In this document: positions 6,372 through 12,687 of the stretch, in pieces
Numbering within the stretch: the stretch's first letter is position 1
Layout of the letters: each line of letters starts with the position of its first letter
NCBI GenBank assembly: GCA_003158505.1
Contig: PMJK01000023.1
Location: forward strand, 1-14,343
DNA from: Holophagaceae bacterium
GTDB taxonomy: Bacteria; Acidobacteriota; Holophagae; Holophagales; Holophagaceae
Direction: 5' to 3'
DNA: 14,343 bases
Position numbers and translations under genes: made by a program
The notes under the pieces: generated by a model
The model's database searches: none
The model's input: only the letters and a program-made list of their open reading frames with translations
What the model was told of the DNA's origin: nothing

Positions 6372-7357
6372 GACGCGGCGCCTGGTTTGCCCTTGGCCTG
6401 GCGCCAATTCTGGGCCTTGGTGGTTTCATCGGATGGAAAACCCGGTCCGTGGCTCGGGAATTGATCGATCCACCCTTTTACCGGCCTCAACCCTTGGCGC
6501 GGGTGGAGGCTACCTACCGGGAACTGGCGGAGGGCCAGGACGGGGATCCTGGAGGGTCCTGGTCCAGCGAGGAGGTCGGAGGACTCCAGCTCTGGCGGTT
6601 TACCCGCAGGACGGCCTCCCCGGGCGTGGTGCTCCTGCTCCATGGGTTCGGCGATGATCGCTGGGGCACCAGCCCGGCCCTCAAGTGGTTCCCGAATCTG
6701 GATGCGGCCATCTTCACTTACCGGCGGCGGGACGATGCCATGCGGCAAGGGGGGACCATTCCAGCCGTGACCTTCGGGGTCGAGGAATCCCGGGATGTCG
6801 TCCGGATCGTGCATCACCTGGAGGACAGGGGCGTCCCGCGCCGGCGGATCGTCCTGCTGGGCAGAAGCCTCGGCGCTTCCGTAGGACTGCTGGCTCTCGC
6901 CGATCTTGAGCGCGAGGGGAAAGGTCCCATGGCAGGCATCATTTGGGAGGGTGCACCGGCCAGCAGCCGCAGCTTCGCCGAGAGGCTGGTACGGGGCCCC
7001 CAGGACCGTTGGTGGCATGTCCTCGCGCCCCCCATTGGAACCATGGCGGCCTCCCTAGCCGGTCGGATGGGCGGGTATGCGCCTCAGGAAACAGATCTTC
7101 TCCACCGGGTGGGCGATTTCAAGCTGGCGACGCCAAGTCTCTGCTTTCTGGCCACCCAGGACCGCCTCGCGCCCCCTGATGTCCAGAGGTCCATCGCGGC
7201 GCGATTCCAGAACGGCCGGATGATCGAGGTGGCCACGTGGCACCTTCACTGCGCGGACGCGCTTGGGTCCGACTACACCCGGGCCATCCGGGCAGCCGTG
7301 AACGACTGGTTCCAGGACACGGGAGGGCGCCCCAGGGGGCCCCATCCTATCCCCTGA
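6368..7357 (+). CDS. Membrane-anchored alpha/beta hydrolase
   Basis: This 329-residue protein has an N-terminal hydrophobic helix (about 5-23) acting as membrane anchor or uncleaved signal, then an alpha/beta-hydrolase fold. Visible are the oxyanion loop LLHGFGDDRWG (about 90-100), the nucleophile elbow GRSLGAS with Ser167, a candidate acid D265 in TQDRL and a candidate His294 in WHLHCAD. The triad looks complete. This layout resembles the YqkD/FrsA-like or BEM46-like peptidase and esterase group often annotated as alpha/beta hydrolase or DUF3530-like; the substrate cannot be named. GTG 6368 is preferred to TTG 6365 because it forms the same GTGA overlap seen twice elsewhere in the window. 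The Pro-rich C-terminal tail ends six bases before the convergent CsgG-like gene, with no obvious terminator between. Confidence 0.85.
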   Translation: MRRGAWFALGLAPILGLGGFIGWKTRSVARELIDPPFYRPQPLARVEATYRELAEGQDGDPGGSWSSEEVGGLQLWRFTRRTASPGVVLLLHGFGDDRWGTSPALKWFPNLDAAIFTYRRRDDAMRQGGTIPAVTFGVEESRDVVRIVHHLEDRGVPRRRIVLLGRSLGASVGLLALADLEREGKGPMAGIIWEGAPASSRSFAERLVRGPQDRWWHVLAPPIGTMAASLAGRMGGYAPQETDLLHRVGDFKLATPSLCFLATQDRLAPPDVQRSIAARFQNGRMIEVATWHLHCADALGSDYTRAIRAAVNDWFQDTGGRPRGPHPIP

Positions 7358-7363
7358 TGAGGA

Positions 7364-8101
7364 CTAATCGTCTTCGTTGGCGGCGACGGTGGCGCGGAGC
7401 AGCTTGGGGGTGATGCGCTCGACGATGGGCTCGAATACCTTGTTCACCAGTTCCTCGTCGAACTGGATCTCAGTCCCAGTGCCCGCCACCTTCACGCTGG
7501 TGTCGTCCAGCTTGTCCTCGTCCTTCCAGGCCCCGAGGATCTCGCCGGTCTCCACCTCGATCAGTCGGATGTCCAGCCGACCAGTGAAAGACGCCTTCTT
7601 CACGTTGACGCTCCCAGCCACCGCGCCAGCCATGCCATTGCCCGTCACCTTGCCCACCAGGGCGCCCACACCCCATCCGGAACTGAAGCCCGCCTCCTTG
7701 TAGGCGAACCGGGTGACCTTGCCCGTCATCACATATTTCACGCCCAGCAGCTTCCCGATCCGCTGGACAGTGGCTGTATCCACTTCTCCGCTCTGCTGGA
7801 AATTCAACTCCTCGCGGATCTCCTGGAGCCGTTCCCGCTCGATGACCCGGATCTTGTGCTTGCCCTTCTCGACGATTTCCGTCGTGAAGAGATCCCTCAA
7901 CTGATTGGAGATGGTGCCCATCTGGTTGCCCCAGCCACCGTAGCGCCAGCCGTGCCAGGCATCGGGGGCCGCCTTGAAATCAAGGATGGCGATGCGGGGG
8001 AGCTTGGCCTTGTCCTCTTTGGAGAGTTTCTTCTGGGCCAGGGCCGGAGCCGTGAGGGCGAAGACCGCCAGGAGAGTGATGAGCAACTTGCGAAGGCGCA
8101 T
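7364..8101 (-). CDS. CsgG-family secreted protein
   Basis: This 245-residue protein begins with a clear Sec signal peptide: MRLRK, a Leu/Ala core and a signal peptidase I site ALA|Q after residue 22. The mature part resembles the CsgG / LpoB-like fold: LPRIAILDFKA (34-44), IRVIERERLQEIREELNFQQSG (84-105), IGKLLGVKYVMTGKVTRFA (115-133), then FTGRLDIRLIEVETGEIL (172-189). A Gly/Ala-rich insert (about 138-165) sits where CsgG has a membrane hairpin. CsgG is the outer-membrane lipoprotein pore for curli. This protein has no cysteine, so it is not a lipoprotein, and no curli subunit genes are present. A periplasmic or envelope-assembly role is more likely than curli export. ATG 8101 has GAGGAG upstream. 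It lies 29 bases after the HU-type gene and is probably cotranscribed with it. Confidence 0.83.
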   Translation of the reverse strand: MRLRKLLITLLAVFALTAPALAQKKLSKEDKAKLPRIAILDFKAAPDAWHGWRYGGWGNQMGTISNQLRDLFTTEIVEKGKHKIRVIERERLQEIREELNFQQSGEVDTATVQRIGKLLGVKYVMTGKVTRFAYKEAGFSSGWGVGALVGKVTGNGMAGAVAGSVNVKKASFTGRLDIRLIEVETGEILGAWKDEDKLDDTSVKVAGTGTEIQFDEELVNKVFEPIVERITPKLLRATVAANEDD

Positions 8102-8130
8102 GGGAACTCCTCGAGGCGATGGTGAGGGAT

Positions 8131-8427
8131 TCAGTCGTCGATGAGTTTGCTGCGAAGTTCCTTGCCCAGCTTGAAGTAAACCACCCGCTTGGGTGGGACC
8201 TGGATGCTCTCTCCACTGCGTGGGTTCCGTCCCTGCCGGGCGCGGCGGTCGCGCAGGCGGAAGCTGCCGAAGCCCCGCAATTCGACACCTTCGCCAGTCT
8301 TGAGGGATTCGATGATGCTCTCCAGGAAGGTGTTCACGAGAACATCTGCATCTTTCTTCCCTAGTTCGAGGCGCTCCATCAAGTATCGGGAGAGATCGGC
8401 CTTGGTGAGGGTCTCCATCGCTTCCAT
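8131..8427 (-). CDS. HU/IHF-family DNA-bending protein
   Basis: This is a 98-residue histone-like protein, close to the usual 90-100 residues. It begins with the family helices (LTKADLSRYLMERLELGKK, about 7-25) and continues with VELRGFGSFRLRDRRARQGRNPRSGE, the beta arm with the Arg-Asn-Pro tip that inserts into the DNA minor groove, then a C-terminal helix FKLGKELRSKL. The GRNPRSGE tip and PGKELR-like end are closer to IHF than to classical HU, but one cannot tell from sequence alone whether it pairs or forms a homodimer. ATG 8427 follows GGAG; a second Met at codon 4 is a less likely start. A candidate sigma-70 promoter lies at 8477-8505. The CsgG-like gene follows 29 bases downstream, giving an unusual pairing of a nucleoid protein with an envelope protein. 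Confidence 0.95.
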   Translation of the reverse strand: MEAMETLTKADLSRYLMERLELGKKDADVLVNTFLESIIESLKTGEGVELRGFGSFRLRDRRARQGRNPRSGESIQVPPKRVVYFKLGKELRSKLIDD

Positions 8428-8476
8428 GGGAACTCCGAGTGAGGTGGTGGCTTAGGTGGCAAGAGGGTAGTCCTCA

Positions 8477-8505
8477 ATAAATCCCTATCCATGCCTCCCG
8501 GTCAA
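8477..8505 (-). promoter_or_regulatory. Candidate sigma-70 promoter for the HU-type gene
   Basis: On the minus strand, TTGACC (8500-8505) matches the -35 consensus at five of six positions. It is followed by a 17-base spacer and ATTTAT (8477-8482) as a weaker -10 box. It sits about 50 bases before the HU-type start and just downstream of the pepA terminator, where a promoter is expected. Confidence 0.45.
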
Positions 8506-8527
8506 GAGGGACATCTTCATCTATTTG

Positions 8528-8555
8528 AAAAAAAGGGGGCCAAAGCCCCCTTTTT
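8528..8555 (-). terminator. Intrinsic terminator after pepA (bidirectional form)
   Basis: A perfect stem GGGGGC (8535-8540) and GCCCCC (8545-8550) encloses the four-base loop CAAA, and the flanking A and T runs extend it. Read on the minus strand, the stem is followed by seven T residues, a classical Rho-independent terminator 20 bases after the pepA stop. The plus-strand reading has five T residues and could also work. Confidence 0.93.
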
Positions 8556-8575
8556 GAACCGGACCGACAGATCCA

Positions 8576-10048
8576 TCAATCCATGAGCCATTCGAGGAGG
8601 AACCGGGGACCTTCGCCACTCGCCCCGTGAGTTCGGTAGTCCCGCTCCTTGCCGGACCAGCTTCCTGAGAGGTCCACATGAGCCCAGGAAGCCTGGCCCA
8701 CGAACTCCCGAAGGAACAAACCGGCGGTAATGGTTCCCCCCCAGCGGATGCCCGTGATGTTCTTCAAGTCGGCCAGGGGGCTCTTGAGCAGGTCGCTGTA
8801 CTCCTCGACCAGAGGCAGCTGCCAGAGATACTCTCCCACGGCGCCTCCGGCGTCCATGAGCCGGTCCAGCAGTTTCTGGTCCGTGCCCATCACCGCTGAA
8901 ACCCCATCGCCCATGGCGATGAGAGCGGCCCCTGTGAGGGTAGCCAAGTCCACCACATGGTCGGCATTGAGTTCGCCGGCGAGATGGAGCAGATCGGCCA
9001 GCACCAGTCGACCTTCGGCATCCGTGTTGAGCACCTCGATGGTCTTTCCACTGCGGCTGCGAAGCACATCGCCGGGCTTGTAGCTCGATCCCGACGGCAT
9101 GTTCTCCACTAGGCCTATCAGGCCAGTGACCTGAACCGGCACTTCCAGCTGTGCGCAGGCCACGAGGGTTGCAAGCACGATGGCTGCGCCAGTCATGTCG
9201 TCCTTCATGGTTTCCATGCCGGAGGCGTCCTTGAGCGAGAGTCCACCCGAATCAAAACAGACTCCCTTGCCCACCAGAACCACGTGTTTCTTAGGCTTCT
9301 CCTTCGGCTTGTATTCAAGCTTGACCACCCGGGGAGGCCTGACACTGCCCTGCCCCACGGCGAGCACCGAGCGGAACCCGCCCTTTTCGAGGGCCGGCAC
9401 ATCCAGAACCTCACAGTGAATCTTGTATTGCTTCGCCAGCTTCACAGCCGTTTCGGCGAAGACTTCGGGATAGAGGTCCCCGGCGGGCGTATTGGCAAGG
9501 TCCCGGACGCGGTGACAGGCGGCCACACCAGCCTCCAACGCGGGTAATTTGCGCCTGGCCTTCCGGGTGTCGTCGCCGTTGGTGAATATTTCGATGGACG
9601 AGAATTGCTTGGGTTCAGGCTTTTCCCCCTTGAACGCGACGAAATCATAATTGGCGAGCAGGGCTCCCTCGGTCAATGCCACCTGCACCGCGTCATGATC
9701 CAGCGTGGAGGTCGAGGGAGAGAGGATGCCGATCCTTTTCCACTTCTTCTTGAGGCAGAATCGCCCTGCAGATCCCACAGCCTTGCGGATCTTGTTGAGG
9801 GTGACCTTTTCCTCATCGCCGAGGCCCACCAGCACCATCCACCGGCTCTCCTTCACGCCATTGGGATGGTGAAGCGGAACAAGTTCAAGATAGTCCGCCT
9901 TGAAATCCTCCTCATCCATCACCTGGCGAGCGACCTTGCTGATGGCAAGTGGCAGTCGGTGGCGTTCGCGTCCAGAAAACACAGGAACGATTAAGGCATC
10001 CCCTGCGAAATCCTTACCGGACTGGGAGCTGATATCCACTGAAGGCAT
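8576..10048 (-). CDS. pepA: Leucyl aminopeptidase, M17 family
   Basis: This 490-residue cytoplasmic aminopeptidase has the normal M17 length. It removes N-terminal residues, preferentially Leu, from peptides and forms hexamers with two metal ions per subunit. The metal and catalytic residues of the family are all present: K261 and D266 in VGKGVCFDSGG, K273 in LSLKDASG, D284 in MKDDMTGAA, and D343, E345 and R347 in NTDAEGRL. Residues 1-155 form the variable N-terminal domain. PepA in some bacteria also binds DNA (xer recombination, carAB); nothing in this sequence allows that to be judged. ATG 10048 is preceded by a strong AAGGAGG. The gene is transcribed alone: an AT-rich upstream region and a strong terminator downstream bound it. 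Confidence 0.97.
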   Translation of the reverse strand: MPSVDISSQSGKDFAGDALIVPVFSGRERHRLPLAISKVARQVMDEEDFKADYLELVPLHHPNGVKESRWMVLVGLGDEEKVTLNKIRKAVGSAGRFCLKKKWKRIGILSPSTSTLDHDAVQVALTEGALLANYDFVAFKGEKPEPKQFSSIEIFTNGDDTRKARRKLPALEAGVAACHRVRDLANTPAGDLYPEVFAETAVKLAKQYKIHCEVLDVPALEKGGFRSVLAVGQGSVRPPRVVKLEYKPKEKPKKHVVLVGKGVCFDSGGLSLKDASGMETMKDDMTGAAIVLATLVACAQLEVPVQVTGLIGLVENMPSGSSYKPGDVLRSRSGKTIEVLNTDAEGRLVLADLLHLAGELNADHVVDLATLTGAALIAMGDGVSAVMGTDQKLLDRLMDAGGAVGEYLWQLPLVEEYSDLLKSPLADLKNITGIRWGGTITAGLFLREFVGQASWAHVDLSGSWSGKERDYRTHGASGEGPRFLLEWLMD

Positions 10049-10140
10049 GGGAGTTCCTCCTTGCCAAAGAGACTAGGGCTATTCGGCAAAAAAGAAAAGA
10101 TCGTTTTTTGTTCATTATTTGCTACCAATATGCATTTTGT

Positions 10141-10163
10141 TAGTGTCTAATTTTTCGACACTA
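10141..10163. repeat. Inverted repeat in the AT-rich pepA upstream region
   Basis: TAGTGTC (10141-10147) and its exact reverse complement GACACTA (10157-10163) flank a nine-base AT-rich spacer. It lies about 95-115 bases before the pepA start. It may be an operator or a small hairpin; the size and symmetry suit a dimeric regulator site. Confidence 0.6.
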
Positions 10164-10246
10164 GACCTAAAAATAGGCCGTGAAATCGCAGGATTGACGT
10201 CTGAAACCCAAGCACACGTCCACTGAGAGATGGCCCTTCAGGGGAT

Positions 10247-10299
10247 GTGGCACACATGCATGTCAGATCTGTTGCTCCGTTGGGGGCGCTCTGTGCCAC
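10247..10299. repeat. Spaced inverted repeat GTGGCACA / TGTGCCAC
   Basis: GTGGCACA (10247-10254) is the exact reverse complement of TGTGCCAC (10292-10299), with 37 bases between them. It could form the base of a longer RNA fold, or be chance in a 363-base stretch. Confidence 0.4.
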
Positions 10300-10331
10300 T
10301 AAAGGATACAGATCGTAAATCATGTACAGCA

Positions 10332-10380
10332 TGGTCCGGGGGACCGGCATAGCTTCGGATCGAGATTGACCCCCGGACCA
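10332..10380. repeat. 11-bp perfect inverted repeat downstream of the HNH gene
   Basis: TGGTCCGGGGG (10332-10342) and CCCCCGGACCA (10370-10380) are exact reverse complements, separated by 27 bases. The left arm is nested in a smaller palindrome GGTCC-GGG-GGACC (10333-10345), so two alternative hairpins are possible. It begins 32 bases after the HNH stop. No U-tract follows on either strand, so it is not a standard intrinsic terminator, though it could protect an mRNA 3' end. Confidence 0.65.
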
Positions 10381-10411
10381 GCCTCTCGAGGTACTGGATA
10401 CTCCTGGGCCG

Positions 10412-10918
10412 TCAAGCCGCACTGGCTCGTTTCAGGAGTTGCTCGAACTGCTCGAAGAGGTGGGCCCGTGGCCCCTTGGGCTGACGCTTCAGCACCATCC
10501 CGGCCTGCTCCGGGGTGCGTCCGCCCTTGGCCTGGTTGCATGTCAAGCAACAACCGACCAGGTTCTGCCAGGTGGTGGATCCACCCTGGCAAAGTGGCAC
10601 CACGTGATCCACGGTGGTGGCCTTCTTCTGGCATCCCTCGTACTGGCAGAGGAAATGGTCCCGGCGGAGGACTCGCCGCTCCAGACGCCCCAGGAGCAAT
10701 TTGGAATCGCTGCAGGCCTGGACGTGGGGGAAGATGATCAGTTCCAGCCGCTCTTCAAGATTCACATGGCGCTCGAAGGTCGCGGGGTTCAAGACGTGAG
10801 CCCGACCGGACACGACAGCGCACAGGGCTCGCCTCCGGCTGACCTCCTGCATGGGGACATAATTCCGGTCGACGGCGATCACCTCGCCGATCCCGTGACG
10901 TTCCCGTCCCTTCAGCAT
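10412..10918 (-). CDS. Small HNH endonuclease-fold protein
   Basis: This 168-residue protein has the layout of the widespread stand-alone bacterial HNH family. An N-terminal segment reads IAVDRNYVPMQEVSRRRALCAVVSGRAHVL (14-43 region), equivalent to the VLNASYEPL and RRALVLLLKGKA start seen in relatives. The HNH domain (about 80-145) follows: C91 and C96, then VDHVVPLCQGG (D104, H105), WQNLVGCC (N119) and C124, C127, N128 and K131 in CLTCNQAKGGRTPEQAG. Two CXXC-like pairs would bind zinc and the beta-beta-alpha metal site is complete, so nuclease activity is plausible. Targets of this family are generally unknown. ATG 10918 has GGGGGTTG upstream. It lies 55 bases downstream of rmuC, so may be the last gene of that operon. 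No methylase or phage gene is adjacent, arguing against a classical restriction role. Confidence 0.9.
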   Translation of the reverse strand: MLKGRERHGIGEVIAVDRNYVPMQEVSRRRALCAVVSGRAHVLNPATFERHVNLEERLELIIFPHVQACSDSKLLLGRLERRVLRRDHFLCQYEGCQKKATTVDHVVPLCQGGSTTWQNLVGCCLTCNQAKGGRTPEQAGMVLKRQPKGPRAHLFEQFEQLLKRASAA

Positions 10919-10973
10919 TCAACCCCCGGGGTTGGCCCGAATCCTAAGGCATTCTACCGAATTGTGAAGCGAA

Positions 10974-12245
10974 TTATTCGTGGTGGTACGGCCCCGCCAG
11001 GGTTTTGGAGGGTTCCTCCTCCGCTAGGATCTCGACCCCAGCCAGCCGCTTCTCCATGAGTTCCTTCCGTTTGGAGACGTCCCCCAGCTTGGAACTGGCT
11101 TCGTCCAGTTTTTTCTGGACCACGGCCAGCGACTCCCCGAATTTCCCGAATTCGGCCTTCACATGGCCCAGCAGCTTCCAGACCTCGCCGCTCTGCTTGG
11201 TGATGGCCAGCGTCTTGAACCCGACCTGGAGGCTGTTGAGGAAGGCCGTGAGGGTGGTGGGCCCGACGAAGGTGACCTTGCACTCCCGCTGGATCCTTTC
11301 CAGCAGGCCTGGCCGGCGCAAAGCTTCGGCATACAGGCCTTCGAAGGGCAGGAAAAGCAGCGCGAAGTCGGTGCTGTAGGGCGGAGCTATGTATTTGTCG
11401 CGGATGTCCCGGGCCTGCGAGAGCAGGCGGGCCTCGAGCGCCCGGCCCGCCACCTCCACGGCGGGGAGGTCCCCGATTACGTAGGCCTCCATGAGCCGCT
11501 GGTAGTCCTCCAGGGGAAACTTCGCGTCGATGGGCAGCCAGACGGTGGCGCCTTCTTCGGGCCCCGGCAGCTTCACCGCGAACTCCACCACTTCAGGGCT
11601 GCGAGGCCGCACCCTCACGTTGGCCGCATACTGCCCGGCGGACAGGAACTGCTCCAGCAAGGCGCCCAGCTGGGCCTCGCCCAGCACCCCACGGATCTTC
11701 ACGTTGGTGAGGGCGCGCTTCAGGCCCCCCACATCCTGGGCCAGAGTCTGCATCTCACCCAGGCCCTTCTGAACCTGTTCGAGCCGTTGCGCGACCAGGT
11801 TGAAGCTCTCTCCCAGGCGCTTCTCCAGGGCTTCGTGGAGCTTCTCATCCACCGTGTGCCGGATCTGCTCGAGGCGGTCCTCATTCGATTTCTGGATGGC
11901 CTCCAGGCGCTTCTCCACCTGCTGCTGGACCTGGTTGAGCTGCACGGCCTGCTCTTCCCGGGACGCCCTCAAAGCCTCCTGGGTAGCTGCGGCGACAAGC
12001 CGGAACCCCTCCGCCAGTTTTTCGGCCTGGGCCGTCTTGATTTCCCCGAGTTCAGCCATGAGGGGCCGGAGCTGGGACACCAGAGCCTGCTGGGATTCGA
12101 TCCGATCCCGAGAGGCCAGGTCCTCGGTGCTGCGGCGCAGTGACTCGAACAGTGCAGGATCTGCCTGGGTTTTCCGCAGACCAGCCCAGATGCCAAGGGC
12201 CGCCAATAGGCAGGTGAGCATGGAGAGGACGATGAGCAGACTCAT
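10974..12245 (-). CDS. rmuC: DNA recombination protein RmuC homologue
   Basis: This 423-residue protein is near the usual RmuC length. Residues 2-22 form an N-terminal membrane helix. Residues about 30-195 are Gln/Glu/Arg-rich coiled coil. Residues about 195-390 form the RmuC domain, with VKIRGVLGEAQLGALLEQFL, WLPIDAKFPLEDYQRL and RDKYIAPPYSTDFALLFLPFEGLYAEAL, the conserved core related to PD-(D/E)XK nuclease folds. RmuC limits inversions at short inverted repeats in E. coli; its biochemical activity is still poorly defined. ATG 12245 is chosen because the frame then opens directly into the membrane helix and follows the tsaE stop by seven bases. GGAGG lies immediately before it, closer than ideal. 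The open frame continues far upstream but only as a shadow of tsaE and the next gene. Confidence 0.93.
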   Translation of the reverse strand: MSLLIVLSMLTCLLAALGIWAGLRKTQADPALFESLRRSTEDLASRDRIESQQALVSQLRPLMAELGEIKTAQAEKLAEGFRLVAAATQEALRASREEQAVQLNQVQQQVEKRLEAIQKSNEDRLEQIRHTVDEKLHEALEKRLGESFNLVAQRLEQVQKGLGEMQTLAQDVGGLKRALTNVKIRGVLGEAQLGALLEQFLSAGQYAANVRVRPRSPEVVEFAVKLPGPEEGATVWLPIDAKFPLEDYQRLMEAYVIGDLPAVEVAGRALEARLLSQARDIRDKYIAPPYSTDFALLFLPFEGLYAEALRRPGLLERIQRECKVTFVGPTTLTAFLNSLQVGFKTLAITKQSGEVWKLLGHVKAEFGKFGESLAVVQKKLDEASSKLGDVSKRKELMEKRLAGVEILAEEEPSKTLAGPYHHE

Positions 12246-12252
12246 GCCTCCA

Positions 12253-12687
12253 TCATCGCCCGGGGCGTTCGTCAGGCAGTGTCCATTTTGCCCTGCGGCC
12301 CTCGCCATCCGTCTCGATCCACAGGCGGGCCACCCAGGCCGTGGGCCAGGGCCCGTCCCCGCCTGCCCATTCGACGACCAGCCAGTCGGAGGGGGTGATG
12401 CTCTCCTCGAGCCCCAGCGACCACATGCCCTCCGGCCCCGGCCGATAGAGATCCAGATGGAATAGCCGTCCCGCTGGGTGGCCGTAGCGGTGCAACACCG
12501 CGTAGGTCGGCGAAGCCACCTCGTCCGGGTCACCCCCCAGCCCGCGGAGGAAGCCGCGGGTCCAGGTGGTCTTGCCCGCACCCAGGTCGCCGTGAAGCAG
12601 CCAGGCCCCGCCCGGAGGCGTATTCCTGGCCAGGGCCTCGCCCAGGGCCTCCGTGGCGGCGTCATCGGGCAGGAAGACCTCAGGCAC
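12253..12687 (-). CDS. tsaE: tRNA threonylcarbamoyladenosine biosynthesis ATPase TsaE
   Basis: This 144-residue protein is typical for TsaE, the small P-loop ATPase that works with TsaB and TsaD in making the t6A modification at position 37 of ANN-decoding tRNAs. Walker A is HGDLGAGKTT (K39, T40), followed by the family motifs SPTYAVLHRY (59-68), LFHLDLYR (75-82, D79) and VVEWAG (104-109, E107). GTG 12687 is chosen because it places VPEVFLPDD and the helix just before the P-loop, and because it overlaps the stop of the upstream NAD(P)H-hydrate gene by eight bases. A longer frame back to 12903 lies inside that gene and is low-complexity Arg/Pro sequence. tsaE downstream of the hydrate-repair gene is a common bacterial arrangement (yjeF-yjeE in E. 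coli). tsaB and tsaD are not in the window. Confidence 0.95.
   Translation of the reverse strand: MPEVFLPDDAATEALGEALARNTPPGGAWLLHGDLGAGKTTWTRGFLRGLGGDPDEVASPTYAVLHRYGHPAGRLFHLDLYRPGPEGMWSLGLEESITPSDWLVVEWAGGDGPWPTAWVARLWIETDGEGRRAKWTLPDERPGR

Larger units (their letters stand above)
10049..10411. other. 363-base gene-free region upstream of pepA
   Basis: No convincing gene is present between the stop of the HNH gene and the start of pepA. The part nearest pepA is AT-rich: 10081-10180 has 32 G or C bases in 100, far below the surrounding genes, and likely contains the pepA promoter, although no good -35/-10 pair could be fixed. The remainder (10181-10411) has ordinary composition. It carries two spaced inverted repeats that are listed separately, while a third lies in the AT-rich part. 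A short minus-strand frame over 10147-10422 has no recognisable protein features. Confidence 0.7.

Noticed and set aside
7364..8101. Curli export pore CsgG proper
   Set aside because: The protein has no lipobox cysteine and no csgA, csgB, csgE or csgF-like neighbour, so only family resemblance is claimed.
10332..10380. tRNA-like element because the inverted repeat ends in GGACCA
   Set aside because: The 27-base interior is far too short and has no T-arm, anticodon arm or D-arm.
10147..10422. Small minus-strand open frame as a gene
   Set aside because: It crosses the AT-rich region and inverted repeats, overlaps the HNH end, and has no ribosome site or recognisable protein pattern.
10412..10918. 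HNH gene as part of a restriction system, phage or intron
   Set aside because: No methylase, terminase, integrase, reverse transcriptase or intron-like boundary is seen around it.
11163..12143. A 326-codon plus-strand open frame rich in Leu, Gln and His
   Set aside because: It is antisense to the coiled-coil and core region of rmuC; its composition mirrors that gene and it has no domain of its own.
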